Source: Desmodus rotundus
Lineage: Eukaryota > Chordata > Mammalia > Chiroptera > Phyllostomidae
Direction of reading: 5' to 3'
Assembly: GCF_022682495.2 (NCBI RefSeq)
Contig: NC_071398.1
Span: 15,320,934 to 15,384,933, forward strand
Length of the DNA: 64,000 nt
Under the pieces are notes generated by a model. It made no database searches. It saw nothing but the letters and a program-made list of their open reading frames with translations, and was not told the origin of the DNA. How positions within the stretch are numbered: position 1 is the first letter of the stretch; every line of letters begins with the position of its first letter. The position numbers were made by a program, and so were the translations under genes. This document shows positions 55,001 to 64,000 of this stretch, piece by piece.

Positions 55001-58000
55001 ACTTGTGGCTGGTTAAGTAGCGTAGTGCTCTGTCCCATTTGCCACCCCAGTCAGAGTGAACCAGGCCCTGCCGACTGTAGCCTGGGATGGTGAAAGACCT
55101 TTGGGTTTAAGCCTTGAGGGTCTCCAGCCTGTCAGGCCCAGGACCTCATGCATGCTCTGTGCCCTGATACAGTGCCTGGTGATTTGGGCAACCAGCTGGA
55201 GGCCAAGCTGGACAAGCCGAAGGTCGTGCACTACCTCTGCTCCAAGAAAACGGACAGCTACTTCACACTCTGGCTCAACCTCGAACTGCTGCTGCCTGTC
55301 ATCATTGACTGCTGGATCGACAATATCAGGTGGGAGCCAGGGCCCAGAACCGGTGCTGCTCACTAACTCAACCCAAAGAGACCTCCAGAGTCCATTTCCA
55401 TCTTATCCCTGCCTCAGGAGACCTCAAGGTCACTGGCCTTTCTCCCTGTCCCTTTTCTCAGTCTGGTTGGCTCCACCTTTGCGCTCTCCCAGCCAGAACT
55501 TTCTTCCCTCTCCCCCTGCTCTTGTCCCAACCCTCCTGCAATGTACACCTTGTGCTTGGCGCCCTCCCTGTGGTTTCTAAGCTCCAGCCCCTGTTTATAG
55601 CCTCAACGTGGCCCTCGCCCCTTCCCTTGCCTCTGGCTGGGCCACACCTGCCCCTCCAGCTGCTTGTTCTCTGTGGAATGCCATGTCTCCAGGCAGATAC
55701 CGCTCTTTTAGCCTGGAATCTATCTCTACAGCTTTTGCCTGATAAATTTCCCCCACTCACCTCTTCAATCCAGAGCCAGGTCCCTCTAACCCGCACCAAA
55801 CCTTGTTTCTAAGGATGTTTCCCAATAATAAGAATTACTGCTTATTGAACAGACATTGTACATTTTGCATACTTTCTTTCATTTAGTCTCATAGCAAACC
55901 TGTTTTATAGAATAGGACACCTAAGATCAGTTACAAAATTGCCAGGGTCACTCAGCTAATAAGGGGCAGAACCAGGATTCAAACGTAGAGTCGTGTGACC
56001 CGAGCTAAGTTCTCCCTCTCGGGCTGAGCTCCCTGAAGGCAGGGACTATATCTCTTTTATTTTTACAGCAGTAGAACCTGGAACACAGCTGGAGCTCAAT
56101 AAACGAGATGAATGGAATCTAACAAATTAACATTTTTTTTTTCCTGGGAGATGCACTCGCTGTCTCTCCAGGCACCCTGCCCTTCCCTGTTGTTTAAGAT
56201 TCCTGCTTTGTTGACTCTTTCCTCCTCTGGGTGTGTTTGTCACCAGAGTCACTTCTGGGCTGTTGATCTGCGTTTCTATTTCTGTACCAGAGACACGGTC
56301 TCAGTTACTACCAATTGGAGTTGCGGACTGATACCAAGAGGGGCTTGTCTGCCTTCATTGCTCCCCTGACCTGTTCAGACTTTCGTCCAGCACAGAGCTG
56401 CCTTGGCTTTCCGGAACAGTTTTCTGCACTTTGCTAAGTGGCCATTGGGCTAATCTACAGCTTGCCTCGAGAGAGTAGGCTACCAGCACCTATTATTTGG
56501 GCCAGTGTTGGGAATCCTGTCAGCTTTCTGTGGCTAATCTTTAAGGCCAGGTGGAATGCAGGACCACCAGGGACTGCTTGTCTAGCCTGTGTTTTCTTGG
56601 GCACCTTTGCCTCCTTGGTATCGGGGAGGCCAGAGCAGGGCTCCCGGTTTGGCATAAGGCTTTCCTCCTGTCTCCCACCACGCTTTCCCCGTCATTTCTC
56701 CAGGTCTTGTCCGTGCACCCACACAGCAGCCACTGGGGTGGGGAGGTCTCTCTGTCTGGTTCGGTTGTGCGTTGCTCTCACCATCTCCTTTGCCCTGTGG
56801 TGTATTTTGGTGAGCGGCAGGACCTGGGTCCGTAGCAATGGAATGACAGGAGTCTGCAAAGTTAGTTTGCTGTTTGGGGTCAAGTGTAATGTTCATGGCA
56901 GAGCCAGGCCTGGTGCATCCCTCTCCCAAACAGATCTAAGACCTGCATGCTGGGGTGGGTGACACTGAGGAGAGGAGTCCTTGGGGCAGTCTTTAGAATG
57001 ACCCTCGGTGGGGGGCGCTGCATAAATTGCCTTTGTTTTGTGGAAGAGGAACAAACTTGCCTCCACTCTCACAGTTCTTTTAGCTGGTCTAATAATCAAA
57101 TAGATATGAGACAGATTAGCAAGATAAAATAACCAAATTTAATACATACATATATACGGGAACCCCACATACATGAGAGAGTCAGAGGCCCCCACATGCA
57201 AGAGAGGTTCAGAGACGGAAAGAGAACGTGGGTATATGAGACATTATGAGCTAGAGTTGAGGTAAGTGCCCTGGGCTTCACTGGGTCATTACAGAATGAT
57301 AAGAAGAACAGGTGTGTAGTAAATAGAAGTTTGCTTTACCACATAATGGTGGGTCAAAAAGAAATTATTGCGGATAGCCCTGGCTGGTGTGGCTCAGTGG
57401 ATTGAGCGCCAGCCTGTGAACCAAAGGGTCGCTGGTTCAATTCCCAGCCAGGGCACATGCCTGGGTTGCTGGCCAGGTCCCCAGTGGGGGGTATGCCACT
57501 GGGAGAGGCAACCACACACTGATGTTTCTCTCCTCTTTCTCCCTCCCTTCCCCTCTCAAAAAATAAATAAAAAAAATATTTAAAAGAAAGAAATTATTGC
57601 TGATAATCTCTAATGATGGGCAAGGCCCCTAATTGAAGTTCTAGGTAGTTAAAGGGAGGGGCAGAAGTTTCTCTTGAGCCTGAAGCTAAAATTATCCTTA
57701 TCTCAAAATAATTCACAGACGCAATCTCAGGTGACTAGCTCTGAACCCCTACAATGACTTTTTGGTCTCCCCTATACAACTGACCACACCTGAGGATGCA
57801 CATACCTTGCTCAGGTGTGTCCTGAGCAAGGGGCTCAGGACACAGGGCAGTGTTGGGACACACCCAAATTCATTGTCAAGTCTTTCACCAGCTCAATATC
57901 CCTTCCTGACAGGCTGGTCTACAACAGGACGTCCCGGGTTACCCAGTTTCCCGATGGTGTGGATGTTAATGTCCCCGGATTTGGGAAGACCTTCTCCCTG

Positions 58001-61000
58001 GAGTTTCTGGACCCCAGCAAAAGCAGCGTGGGTAGGTAGCCCTTCTCATGGTCTCCAAGGAATGGGGCTGGCGGTTCTGCTGGACTCCTGAGTGGGAGGA
58101 ACCACTCAGTTTGAAGAGGTAGCTGTGAACTGTCTCTGATCATTGTGAGCAGAGAATACTCCCTCACAAACCTCCCTGCAGATGTCACAGTCTCCTTGGC
58201 AGGTGTGGTATATGTGGCTGGCACTGGCCGCACCCTCTCTAATCCTATGCACTTGTGTCTACAGGTTCCTATTTCCACACCATGGTAGAGAGCCTAGTGG
58301 GCTGGGGCTACACACGGGGTGAGGATGTCCGGGGAGCCCCTTATGACTGGCGTCGAGCCCCAAGTAAGTGGTCACCCTCATTTCCTCCCTGAGGTCTTGG
58401 GAGGTGGGGATGAGGAGGCCACAGCCACCACAGGCCCTGGGCTGTCCCCTACCCTGGGCCAATGGCATCTCGCCCAGTAGTGACACATCTATCACCCCTG
58501 GCCAAACTGTCCTGTCCTTCTCCATCCTTCACCCCAAGATTTCTGGGCCTCTGAGCCCTGGGGGGAGATGATGAGTCTGAGGCAGGGGAAGGGAGCCCCT
58601 TTGTTTCCTACCTTTATTGAACCTGTGGGGAAACCACTTGGATTTTAGCATTCTCCCCTCCCACCTAGTCCTGGGGTGGCCTGAGAATCTGTCAGTGGTT
58701 CAGGCCCCAGGACCCTTCCTGCCTGACTCCTGCCTGGCTCTGGCCTGCAGATGAAAACGGGCCCTACTTCCTGGCCCTCCGGGAGATGATCGAGGAGATG
58801 CACCAGCTGTATGGGGGCCCCGTGGTGCTGGTTGCCCACAGTATGGGCAACATGTACACGCTCTACTTTCTGCAGCGGCAGCCACAGGCGTGGAAGGACA
58901 AGTATATCCGTGCCTTTGTGGCACTGGGTGCTCCCTGGGGGGGCGTGGCCAAGACCCTGCGCGTCCTGGCCTCAGGTAAGAGACCCGGCCTGGCTCAGCA
59001 TGGGGGACTAATACTGGGGGTGGCACCCTCTCTTTCCCTCTACAGTGTTCTCCTGGGGAGCCCTTCTTTCTCCAGAATGGTATTCTTTTCCAAGTAATGT
59101 CGCCTCTCTAGTTGGTGACCCTCGTTACCTGTGTAAGTTTTTCACACCATGTACAATGCATGGAGAGGCATAGCCCTTGCTCAGGCAGGCACTTGCGTGT
59201 GCACAGGTGTACACACTGTGCTCAGGCCTGGCTGGCTTAACCTGGTGTGACCCGAGGTCTTTGGGGGCGCCTTTTCCCTCTCTCCTGTCCCCCTCCTCAC
59301 CTTTTAGTCCCCGTCTTTTCCCCAGAGAAGGAAGGCTGGACCTCAGTTTCCTGTTTGTGAGTGACAGCTCCACGTGTAGCAGCCAGGGGCCTCTGTGGCA
59401 ACACAGGGAGGAAGCACGTGAAGATCTGTTCTGGCCTGCTTGCTAGACAGTTGGGGAAGTCACCTTTTGTCCCCATTCCGTTCCTCCCCAATCCACCTGC
59501 CTTGTCATGGCTGTCAGAACCTACCAACTGCGGCCACAGGGCTTTCCTGCCTGTGCTGGGACTGGGTATGAGCCCCATGGCCACTTGAGCAGCCATGAGC
59601 CAGGGCTGTGCCAAGCATCCGATGAGCTTTCTGTTTCAAGTCACTGGTGCTGCCTGACCTGCTTGTTGGTCAGCTGGCCGTTGTGATCAGGTCAGACCCA
59701 GTGCCTCTCCCAGTAGTGACCCTGGCTTGGTGGGGCAGCTCCCCGTGAGCCAGAGCTTTGCCTCAGATGCTAGAAAACTTTCAGGCCCTGGCAGCCTGGG
59801 AGCAGGGTTGGGGTGGGAAGGAGAGCAGTCATGGACCCCTAGGTAGGGGCTTCCATTTCCTCAGGAGTCCTAGAGCCAGGCCCAGCAGTCAGCGCTGTGG
59901 GCCCTCAGTCCGTCAGGGAGGTAGAATGATGGGCGACCATGGGTCCTGGGCAGGGCCTGAGGCTCCTGTTTCCAAGTTTCACCTCACCCTCTGGAAGTCT
60001 CCCTGGCCGGTGGGCATGGCACTTGTGGGTGAGAAGGACTCCTCTGTAGTCTACAGATTTCCCTTGTGTCTGAGGGCCTGGCTGCCCAGGTAAGTGACAG
60101 GCAGGTGGCTGGTGTGAGACCACGACTGGCTGGCTGCAGGTCTAAGCCTAGGCAAAGAAAAGCGTTTGCACAGCTTAATATAATAAAAAAAGAGGGAGAA
60201 TTGTGCCTCTGGGCTGGCAACCTGCTGATTCATCTTTGATAAGGTCAGTGCCCACAGTGCCCACACGCCCTGTGGGTGTGTGTTGCCTAAGTCCCTGGTG
60301 ATTAAACGCAGAAGGAAAGAAACAAGTCTTGAGTAGGGGCTAGAGCAGAAATAAAGGGAGACAGTAAAAGCTAATGCAGGCATGGGAGTTATAGCGATAA
60401 CAGTGTAGAGATGCTGATGTGCTGACTGGCCACTGGCTGGGGTCCAGCAGGGGCCCTGGGCATGAACAAGCTGCCCAGCCAGCCTGCATTCCTGAGCACA
60501 GACTGACTGGAGCCCTCTCCCCGCAGGGGACAACAACCGGATCCCGGTCATTAGTCCCCTGAAGATCCGGGAGCAGCAGCGGTCTGCTGTCTCTACCAGC
60601 TGGCTGCTGCCCTACAACTATACCTGGTCACCCGAGAAGGTCTTTGTACGCACACCTACGACCAACTACACTCTGCGTGACTATCAGCGGTTCTTCCAGG
60701 ACATTGGCTTCGAAGACGGGTGGCTCATGCGGCAGGACACAGAGGGGCTGGTTGAAGCCACAGTACCACCTGGTGTGCAGCTGCACTGCCTCTACGGTAC
60801 GGGCGTCCCCACGCCAGACTCCTTCTATTATGAGAGCTTCCCAGACCGCGACCCTAAAATCTACTTTGGTGATGGCGATGGCACTGTGAACTTGGAGAGT
60901 GCCCTGCAGTGCCAGACCTGGCGCAACCACCAGGAACACCAGGTGTCACTGCAGGCGCTGCCAGGCAGCGAGCACATTGAGATGCTGGCCAACACCACCA

Positions 61001-61038
61001 CCCTCTCCTACCTGAAACTCGTGCTCCTTGGGCCCTGA
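51983..61038 (+). CDS. PLA2G15: PLA2G15, lysosomal phospholipase A2 group XV (six coding exons, complete)
   Basis: Lysosomal phospholipase A2/transacylase of the LCAT family. It deacylates phospholipids in acid compartments and transfers the acyl group to ceramide. Exons: 51983-52097, 55173-55329, 57913-58031, 58265-58363, 58751-58975, 60527-61038. All junctions are GT/AG, and 1227 bases give 408 residues, close to the usual 412. A hydrophobic Leu-rich signal peptide spans about residues 1-30. The nucleophile elbow AHSMG places Ser194. DGDGT gives Asp356 and SEHIEM gives His388, completing the triad. Cys61 and Cys85 match the conserved disulfide. Sequons are at Asn95, Asn269, Asn285 and Asn394. 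LCAT is the paralogue, but the [14 protein letters not shown] start and the size fit PLA2G15. No inactivating change is seen. Confidence 0.96.
53010..53196 (-). mobile_element. Bat Ves-type SINE
   Basis: Antisense copy in PLA2G15 intron 1. The flanks CCTATGCTTTCTTT and CCCATGCTCTTTCT look like a diverged target duplication. Confidence 0.9.
54040..54120 (+). mobile_element. MIR fragment
   Basis: CCTCAGTCTCCTCATCTGCA followed by AAGTAGGCGGAATAAGGATG, the conserved MIR core. Confidence 0.55.
55173..55329 (+). CDS. PLA2G15: PLA2G15 exon 2
   Basis: 157 bases after ctgatacag encode [20 protein letters not shown], then [19 protein letters not shown] and DCWIDNI. The exon contains both cysteines of the conserved pair and the substrate-binding lid/loop region. 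Donor gtggga. Confidence 0.94.
55500..55800 (+). mobile_element. L2-like sequence
   Basis: CT-rich L2-type 3' sequence including CTTCCCTTGCCTCTGGCTGG and TTTTAGCCTGGAATCTATCT. Assignment is weak. Confidence 0.35.
55840..56000 (-). mobile_element. MIR
   Basis: Antisense MIR with CATTTAGTCTCATAGCAAAC, CAGGGTCACTCAGCTAATAA and GGCAGAACCAGGATTCAAAC. Confidence 0.65.
56020..56110 (+). mobile_element. L2 LINE 3' end
   Basis: CTGAGCTCCCTGAAGGCAGG, then CTGGAACACAGCTGGAGCTC and AATAAAC, the common end of L2. Confidence 0.6.
57377..57586 (+). mobile_element. Bat Ves-type SINE, young, 19-bp target duplication
   Basis: Head GCCCTGGCTGGTGTGGCTCAG, intact A and B boxes, (AAATA)n tail. The 19-bp flanks 57358-57376 and 57587-57605 (AAAGAAATTATTGC[G/T]GATA) differ by one base, so this is probably among the youngest copies here. 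Confidence 0.95.
57913..58031 (+). CDS. PLA2G15: PLA2G15 exon 3
   Basis: 119 bases after cctgacag encode [19 protein letters not shown] through LDPSKSSV. The sequon NRT (Asn95) is included. Donor gtaggt. Confidence 0.94.
58265..58363 (+). CDS. PLA2G15: PLA2G15 exon 4
   Basis: 99 bases after gtctacag encode [20 protein letters not shown] through YDWRRAP. Donor gtaagt. Confidence 0.94.
58364..58750. other. PLA2G15 intron 4
   Basis: 387 bases. I see no repeat or other feature in it. Confidence 0.5.
58751..58975 (+). CDS. PLA2G15: PLA2G15 exon 5, catalytic serine
   Basis: 225 bases after ggcctgcag encode [30 protein letters not shown] and [22 protein letters not shown] is the lipase elbow (Ser194) of the alpha/beta-hydrolase fold. 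Donor gtaaga. Confidence 0.95.
58976..60526. other. PLA2G15 intron 5
   Basis: 1.55 kb with no SINE or L1 recognised and no supported ORF. Confidence 0.5.
60527..61038 (+). CDS. PLA2G15: PLA2G15 exon 6, catalytic Asp and His, stop
   Basis: 512 bases after ccccgcag encode [17 protein letters not shown] through LKLVLLGP, then TGA at 61036-61038. The exon carries Asp356 (DGDGT), His388 (SEHIEM) and sequons Asn269, Asn285 and Asn394. Confidence 0.95.
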
Positions 61039-62438
61039 CTCCTGTGCCAGGCAGGGCTGTGGGATGGCTAGGCCACAGCTGCTTCTTTTGGCCTCCAGGG
61101 CTGCCGTGGCCCACGAGTTTAGTGGTTTGTGACTGACCTTCCTAGGCCATAAGTCTTGGTTGTGAAACATCTGCCGTCGGGAAGTGCTGTTTCTTCCACT
61201 TCCTGTGGGAGTGAGGAAGGAAGAAATAGTCTGGACTCACTCAAGGGACCCTTAAGGGAAAGAATGCTGCTTCTGATGGAATCGGTGTGACCTCAGGACT
61301 GGCTGCACAGGTGGATTGGCTGGCATCTGGATCCAGTCCCCAACTCAGGGGCCATGTGTTTCTTCTACTCTTGTGGCTGTTTCACATTTGCCCACCAGTC
61401 CTTGGTCCCTCAGACATCCTGGGAGGGATGTGACTGAGCTGTGGCCCCTGCCCCCAAAGATCCCAGGGATGGGCTCCTGCTCCCTAGGGTGATCCTTCCC
61501 ACACACTGGCCACAGGTGGCTGGAGCTGCTGGCTTCCCTGTGGCCCAGCTGCTCAACAGCCTGACTGTGGCTTTTTAGGGGCAGCCCGGGTTCCCCTGCA
61601 GGCAGGGGTGGGTTGTTGTGTATTCTGTGGTTCCCAGGCCCTGGGGCATTCACTCCTACCTCCCTCCCTTCCAAGAAGAGCCGAGCTCAGAATTGGGCAG
61701 CAGATGGCACCCCAGTTCTGCAGGCCGTGGCTCAGGAGCTCCGATGTCCTTGGCTGGGTTATTGCACACAGTATTGATGCTGGCTCCTTTCACCCTGGGA
61801 CTGTGCTTCAAGGTCGAGAGCAGGACCTAGTGCCGTGGCCTTTTAGATGCTGATGAAGAAAGAAAACTCAAGAGCGGGCCGAGGCAACTCAGAGCTTCGC
61901 TGAACTGCCCTCTTGCTAATCCCACCACCACATTGCCACCCTACTGTAGGGTTTCTCTAGCACCCCAGTGGGCTGGCACAGGGCTGAGAGGAAGGGTTCC
62001 TGCCCACCCTGCCCAGCACCTACCTCCACCAGGCAGCTCTGTGGTGTTTAGTCTTCAGGGACTCACTCAGAAACGTGAGTGGGCCCCTGTGAGAGCCAGG
62101 TGCCTTGGAGCCCCTCTGCAGGTGATCTGTCTGCCTCAGAGATGCTGCATGGGTCTCCCTGTGACAGCAGGGCTGGAGAGCCTGTATCTGCCCTGGTGGC
62201 AGTGCTCTCCAAGTGGGCGACAGCCAGAGGCCAAGACTTGGTTCTGGCCTCTAGGATGGGGTAGAAGCCACAGCCAGGCTGGAGTGGCTGCTCTCTCACA
62301 GGGTTTCGGTGGCGCTGGATTTTCGCTGTTGTGTACATACCCAGCATCTGTCTCTGTGTTTGTGAGTGGTGGGTCCCATATCGGGCCCTGAGCAGGCTGC
62401 ATCTTGATTATGGCAATAAAAGTATTCTGGACGCTGTA
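61039..62438 (+). other. PLA2G15: PLA2G15 3'UTR
   Basis: 1.4 kb without recognisable repeats, ending at AATAAA (62415-62420) followed 10-20 bases later by the likely cleavage site and a GT-containing stretch. ORFs inside are chance frames in GC-rich sequence. Confidence 0.75.
62415..62420 (+). terminator. PLA2G15: PLA2G15 poly(A) signal
   Basis: Canonical AATAAA in GGCAATAAAAGT, the only such plus-strand hexamer I noticed in the 1.4 kb after the stop. Confidence 0.75.
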
Positions 62439-64000
62439 AAGTGCCCTGGCCTAGGCTACCCTCTGAGCATGAAAGGAGGGAGCTAATGAGAGGTCGGGGG
62501 GGCTAGAGGGGCAGGTAATCAGAGGCTAGACCCTTCCTGGGGCCTTGATGGGTTCTCTCAGCACCAAAGTGTGGCTTCTATGCACCACTTTGGGCTTCAT
62601 TCTCCTGCCCCCTCTCCCAGAATCCAGTTCCCCTCCTACGACTAAGAACCAGGAACTGAAACATTCCTGTTGGAACGCAGCTCCTGCTCCTGCCCGGTCA
62701 GCAGGCTTCACACGCCACCCCAGATCTCGGTGCCAGAAGCAATCCTACAGATCACCCTGGCTGGACTCCCCAGCTTCTCTCTGTTTGCAGGTCCCAGCAT
62801 CCTTTGAACCTAGAGTTCTTTTCAGGACACCACCCTTCTACTTTGTTTCAGCTCATCTGCCCACCAGCTGTACTGCTTTGGGGATGGAGTGGGACTGAGG
62901 GAGGAAGAGATTAGGCTGAGACTGGTAAGGACAGAGGCCAAGATGGGCAGACAGACTAACAGACTGGGGCCAGGTGGAGATGGATAAAGACAGAGAAACG
63001 GAGAGTCTGATACTGAGAAACATGCATAGGGACGGGGTCCAGGGGTGGATTCTGTGGTGTGGAGCCCAGAGCCAGCCAGGGGCCGGTTTGGGTGGTGGGA
63101 GCTTCAGTTCCTGCCTCTACAGGGTAAGGCCAGCCTGGGGGTTCAGGCTTTGATACATCCTGGGAACCACTAGAGGGCGCGCTGAACCCTCTCACGGCCC
63201 TAGTTACTGGCTGAACCTGAAAGAAGCATTGGCCCAGAGAGGGTGAGGATGCCTAAGGATACAGAGGTCCAGCTGCTTCACTGACCTTGGTAGAAGGATA
63301 ACAACATGAAAGTGAGCAAACTCTCACTCCCAGGCTCTGCCCAGCCTGACTCCCAGCTTTGCCCTGACACTCACCCATCTATGCCACACCCTTGTGGCGG
63401 CCTTGGAGCCACCCATTCACCCTTGACATTTCAGCCAAACTGCCACCCTTTGTTTCACAGCTGCAGAGAGGTCATGGGGTCAGAGCAGGCTTCAGCAGCC
63501 ACAGCAGACTGGGGTTCAACTCCAAACTCTGCCAGATCCAGCAAAGTAGCCTGCAGAGTCTCCTTGTTGTTGGACAGGGATTGGGCTGGAGCAGGTCTGC
63601 CTCAGGCCAGCCTGCAGTGTGTGAGTTCTTGACTTCGTGTGGAGAAGATTTAACAATATGAGGCCAGGTGATTTTAACAATACACTTATTAAAACTGGAG
63701 ACAGTGAAACAAGGAAGGCCTTAGGATAGAAGAAGCAACAGGAGAGAGTCTAGGCAGGGCTGCTCTGGCTCCCCAGAAAAGTCATAGGAAGGAAATGAGC
63801 CCAGGCGGGGCTGCTGTCAGCTCATTGGTGAGTCAGAGAAAGGGAGGCCTTGGGAAGCCTCAGGTGAGCTGCTGCTGCCCATTGCTCCCCTGGTTACAAG
63901 TCTTCTGGGGTCCCTTAGAGTTTAGGAGATGCATGCCTGTGGGGTGGAAGAAGAGGGAGAAGGGAGAGGTGCAGGTGTGCTCCCGGGAGGGAGAGCCACT
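62439..64000. other. Intergenic region after PLA2G15
   Basis: I see no exon, RNA gene or young repeat. By synteny the next gene should be SLC7A6, which is not reached in this window. Confidence 0.5.

Larger units (their letters stand above)
52098..55172. other. PLA2G15 intron 1
   Basis: It contains a minus-strand bat SINE (53010-53196) and MIR fragments near 53760-53830 and 54040-54120. No exon is seen in the rest. Confidence 0.55.
55330..57912. other. PLA2G15 intron 2
   Basis: L2-like sequence (about 55500-55800), a MIR (55840-56000), a second L2 3' piece (56020-56110) and a young SINE with a clean target duplication (57377-57586). Bases 56110-57350 hold nothing I recognise. Confidence 0.55.

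Overview
The window looks like nuclear DNA from a bat (Chiroptera, most likely a yangochiropteran such as a vesper bat or relative). It has vertebrate intron-exon structure, and about 19 copies of one short tRNA-derived SINE are scattered across it. That SINE has a Pol III A-box-like TGGCTCAGTGG, a B-box-like GGTTCGATTCC and an (AAATA)n tail, and I recognise it as the bat Ves type. The gene order NFATC3 (+) / ESRP2 (-) / PLA2G15 (+) matches the conserved mammalian block on human 16q22.1. The gene names come from my recognising the translated exons. The species call is an inference from the SINEs.

Layout. Bases 1-37480 are the 3' part of NFATC3: two exons of the DNA-binding Rel region (3742-3797, 4994-5120), a large transactivation-domain exon (10183-11190), a 23.4-kb intron full of SINEs and nested antisense L1s, the last coding exon (34640-34764) and a roughly 2.7-kb 3'UTR. 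ESRP2 lies tail-to-tail with it on the minus strand. All 15 coding exons (38403-44182) can be read with consistent splice phases and give an intact 717-residue protein. A GC-rich CpG-dense promoter covers its start. Bases 44.3-51.9 kb are an intergenic, initially CpG-rich stretch holding a MER2 DNA transposon, L2 pieces, two SINEs and a dead RPL28 retrocopy. PLA2G15 follows on the plus strand with all six coding exons (51983-61038) and an intact 408-residue lysosomal phospholipase with Ser-Asp-His triad and four N-glycosylation sequons. Its 3'UTR ends near 62.44 kb. The last 1.5 kb show no gene.

The three genes do not form a pathway: a calcium/calcineurin-regulated transcription factor, an epithelial splicing regulator and a lysosomal phospholipase/transacylase. 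They are neighbours by conserved synteny. NFATC3 and ESRP2 converge and may share 3' end sequence. ESRP2 and PLA2G15 are divergent but about 7.8 kb apart, so a shared promoter is unlikely.

I found no convincing new biological system. The most unusual items are mobile-element products: an unassigned 290-bp poly(A)-tailed retrosequence with a perfect 13-bp target duplication (29803-30119), two SINEs bracketed by three identical 12-mers (18722-19202), a near-perfect long palindromic MITE in an NFATC3 intron (4492-4669), and a younger L1 nested in an older one (19.66-23.93 kb).
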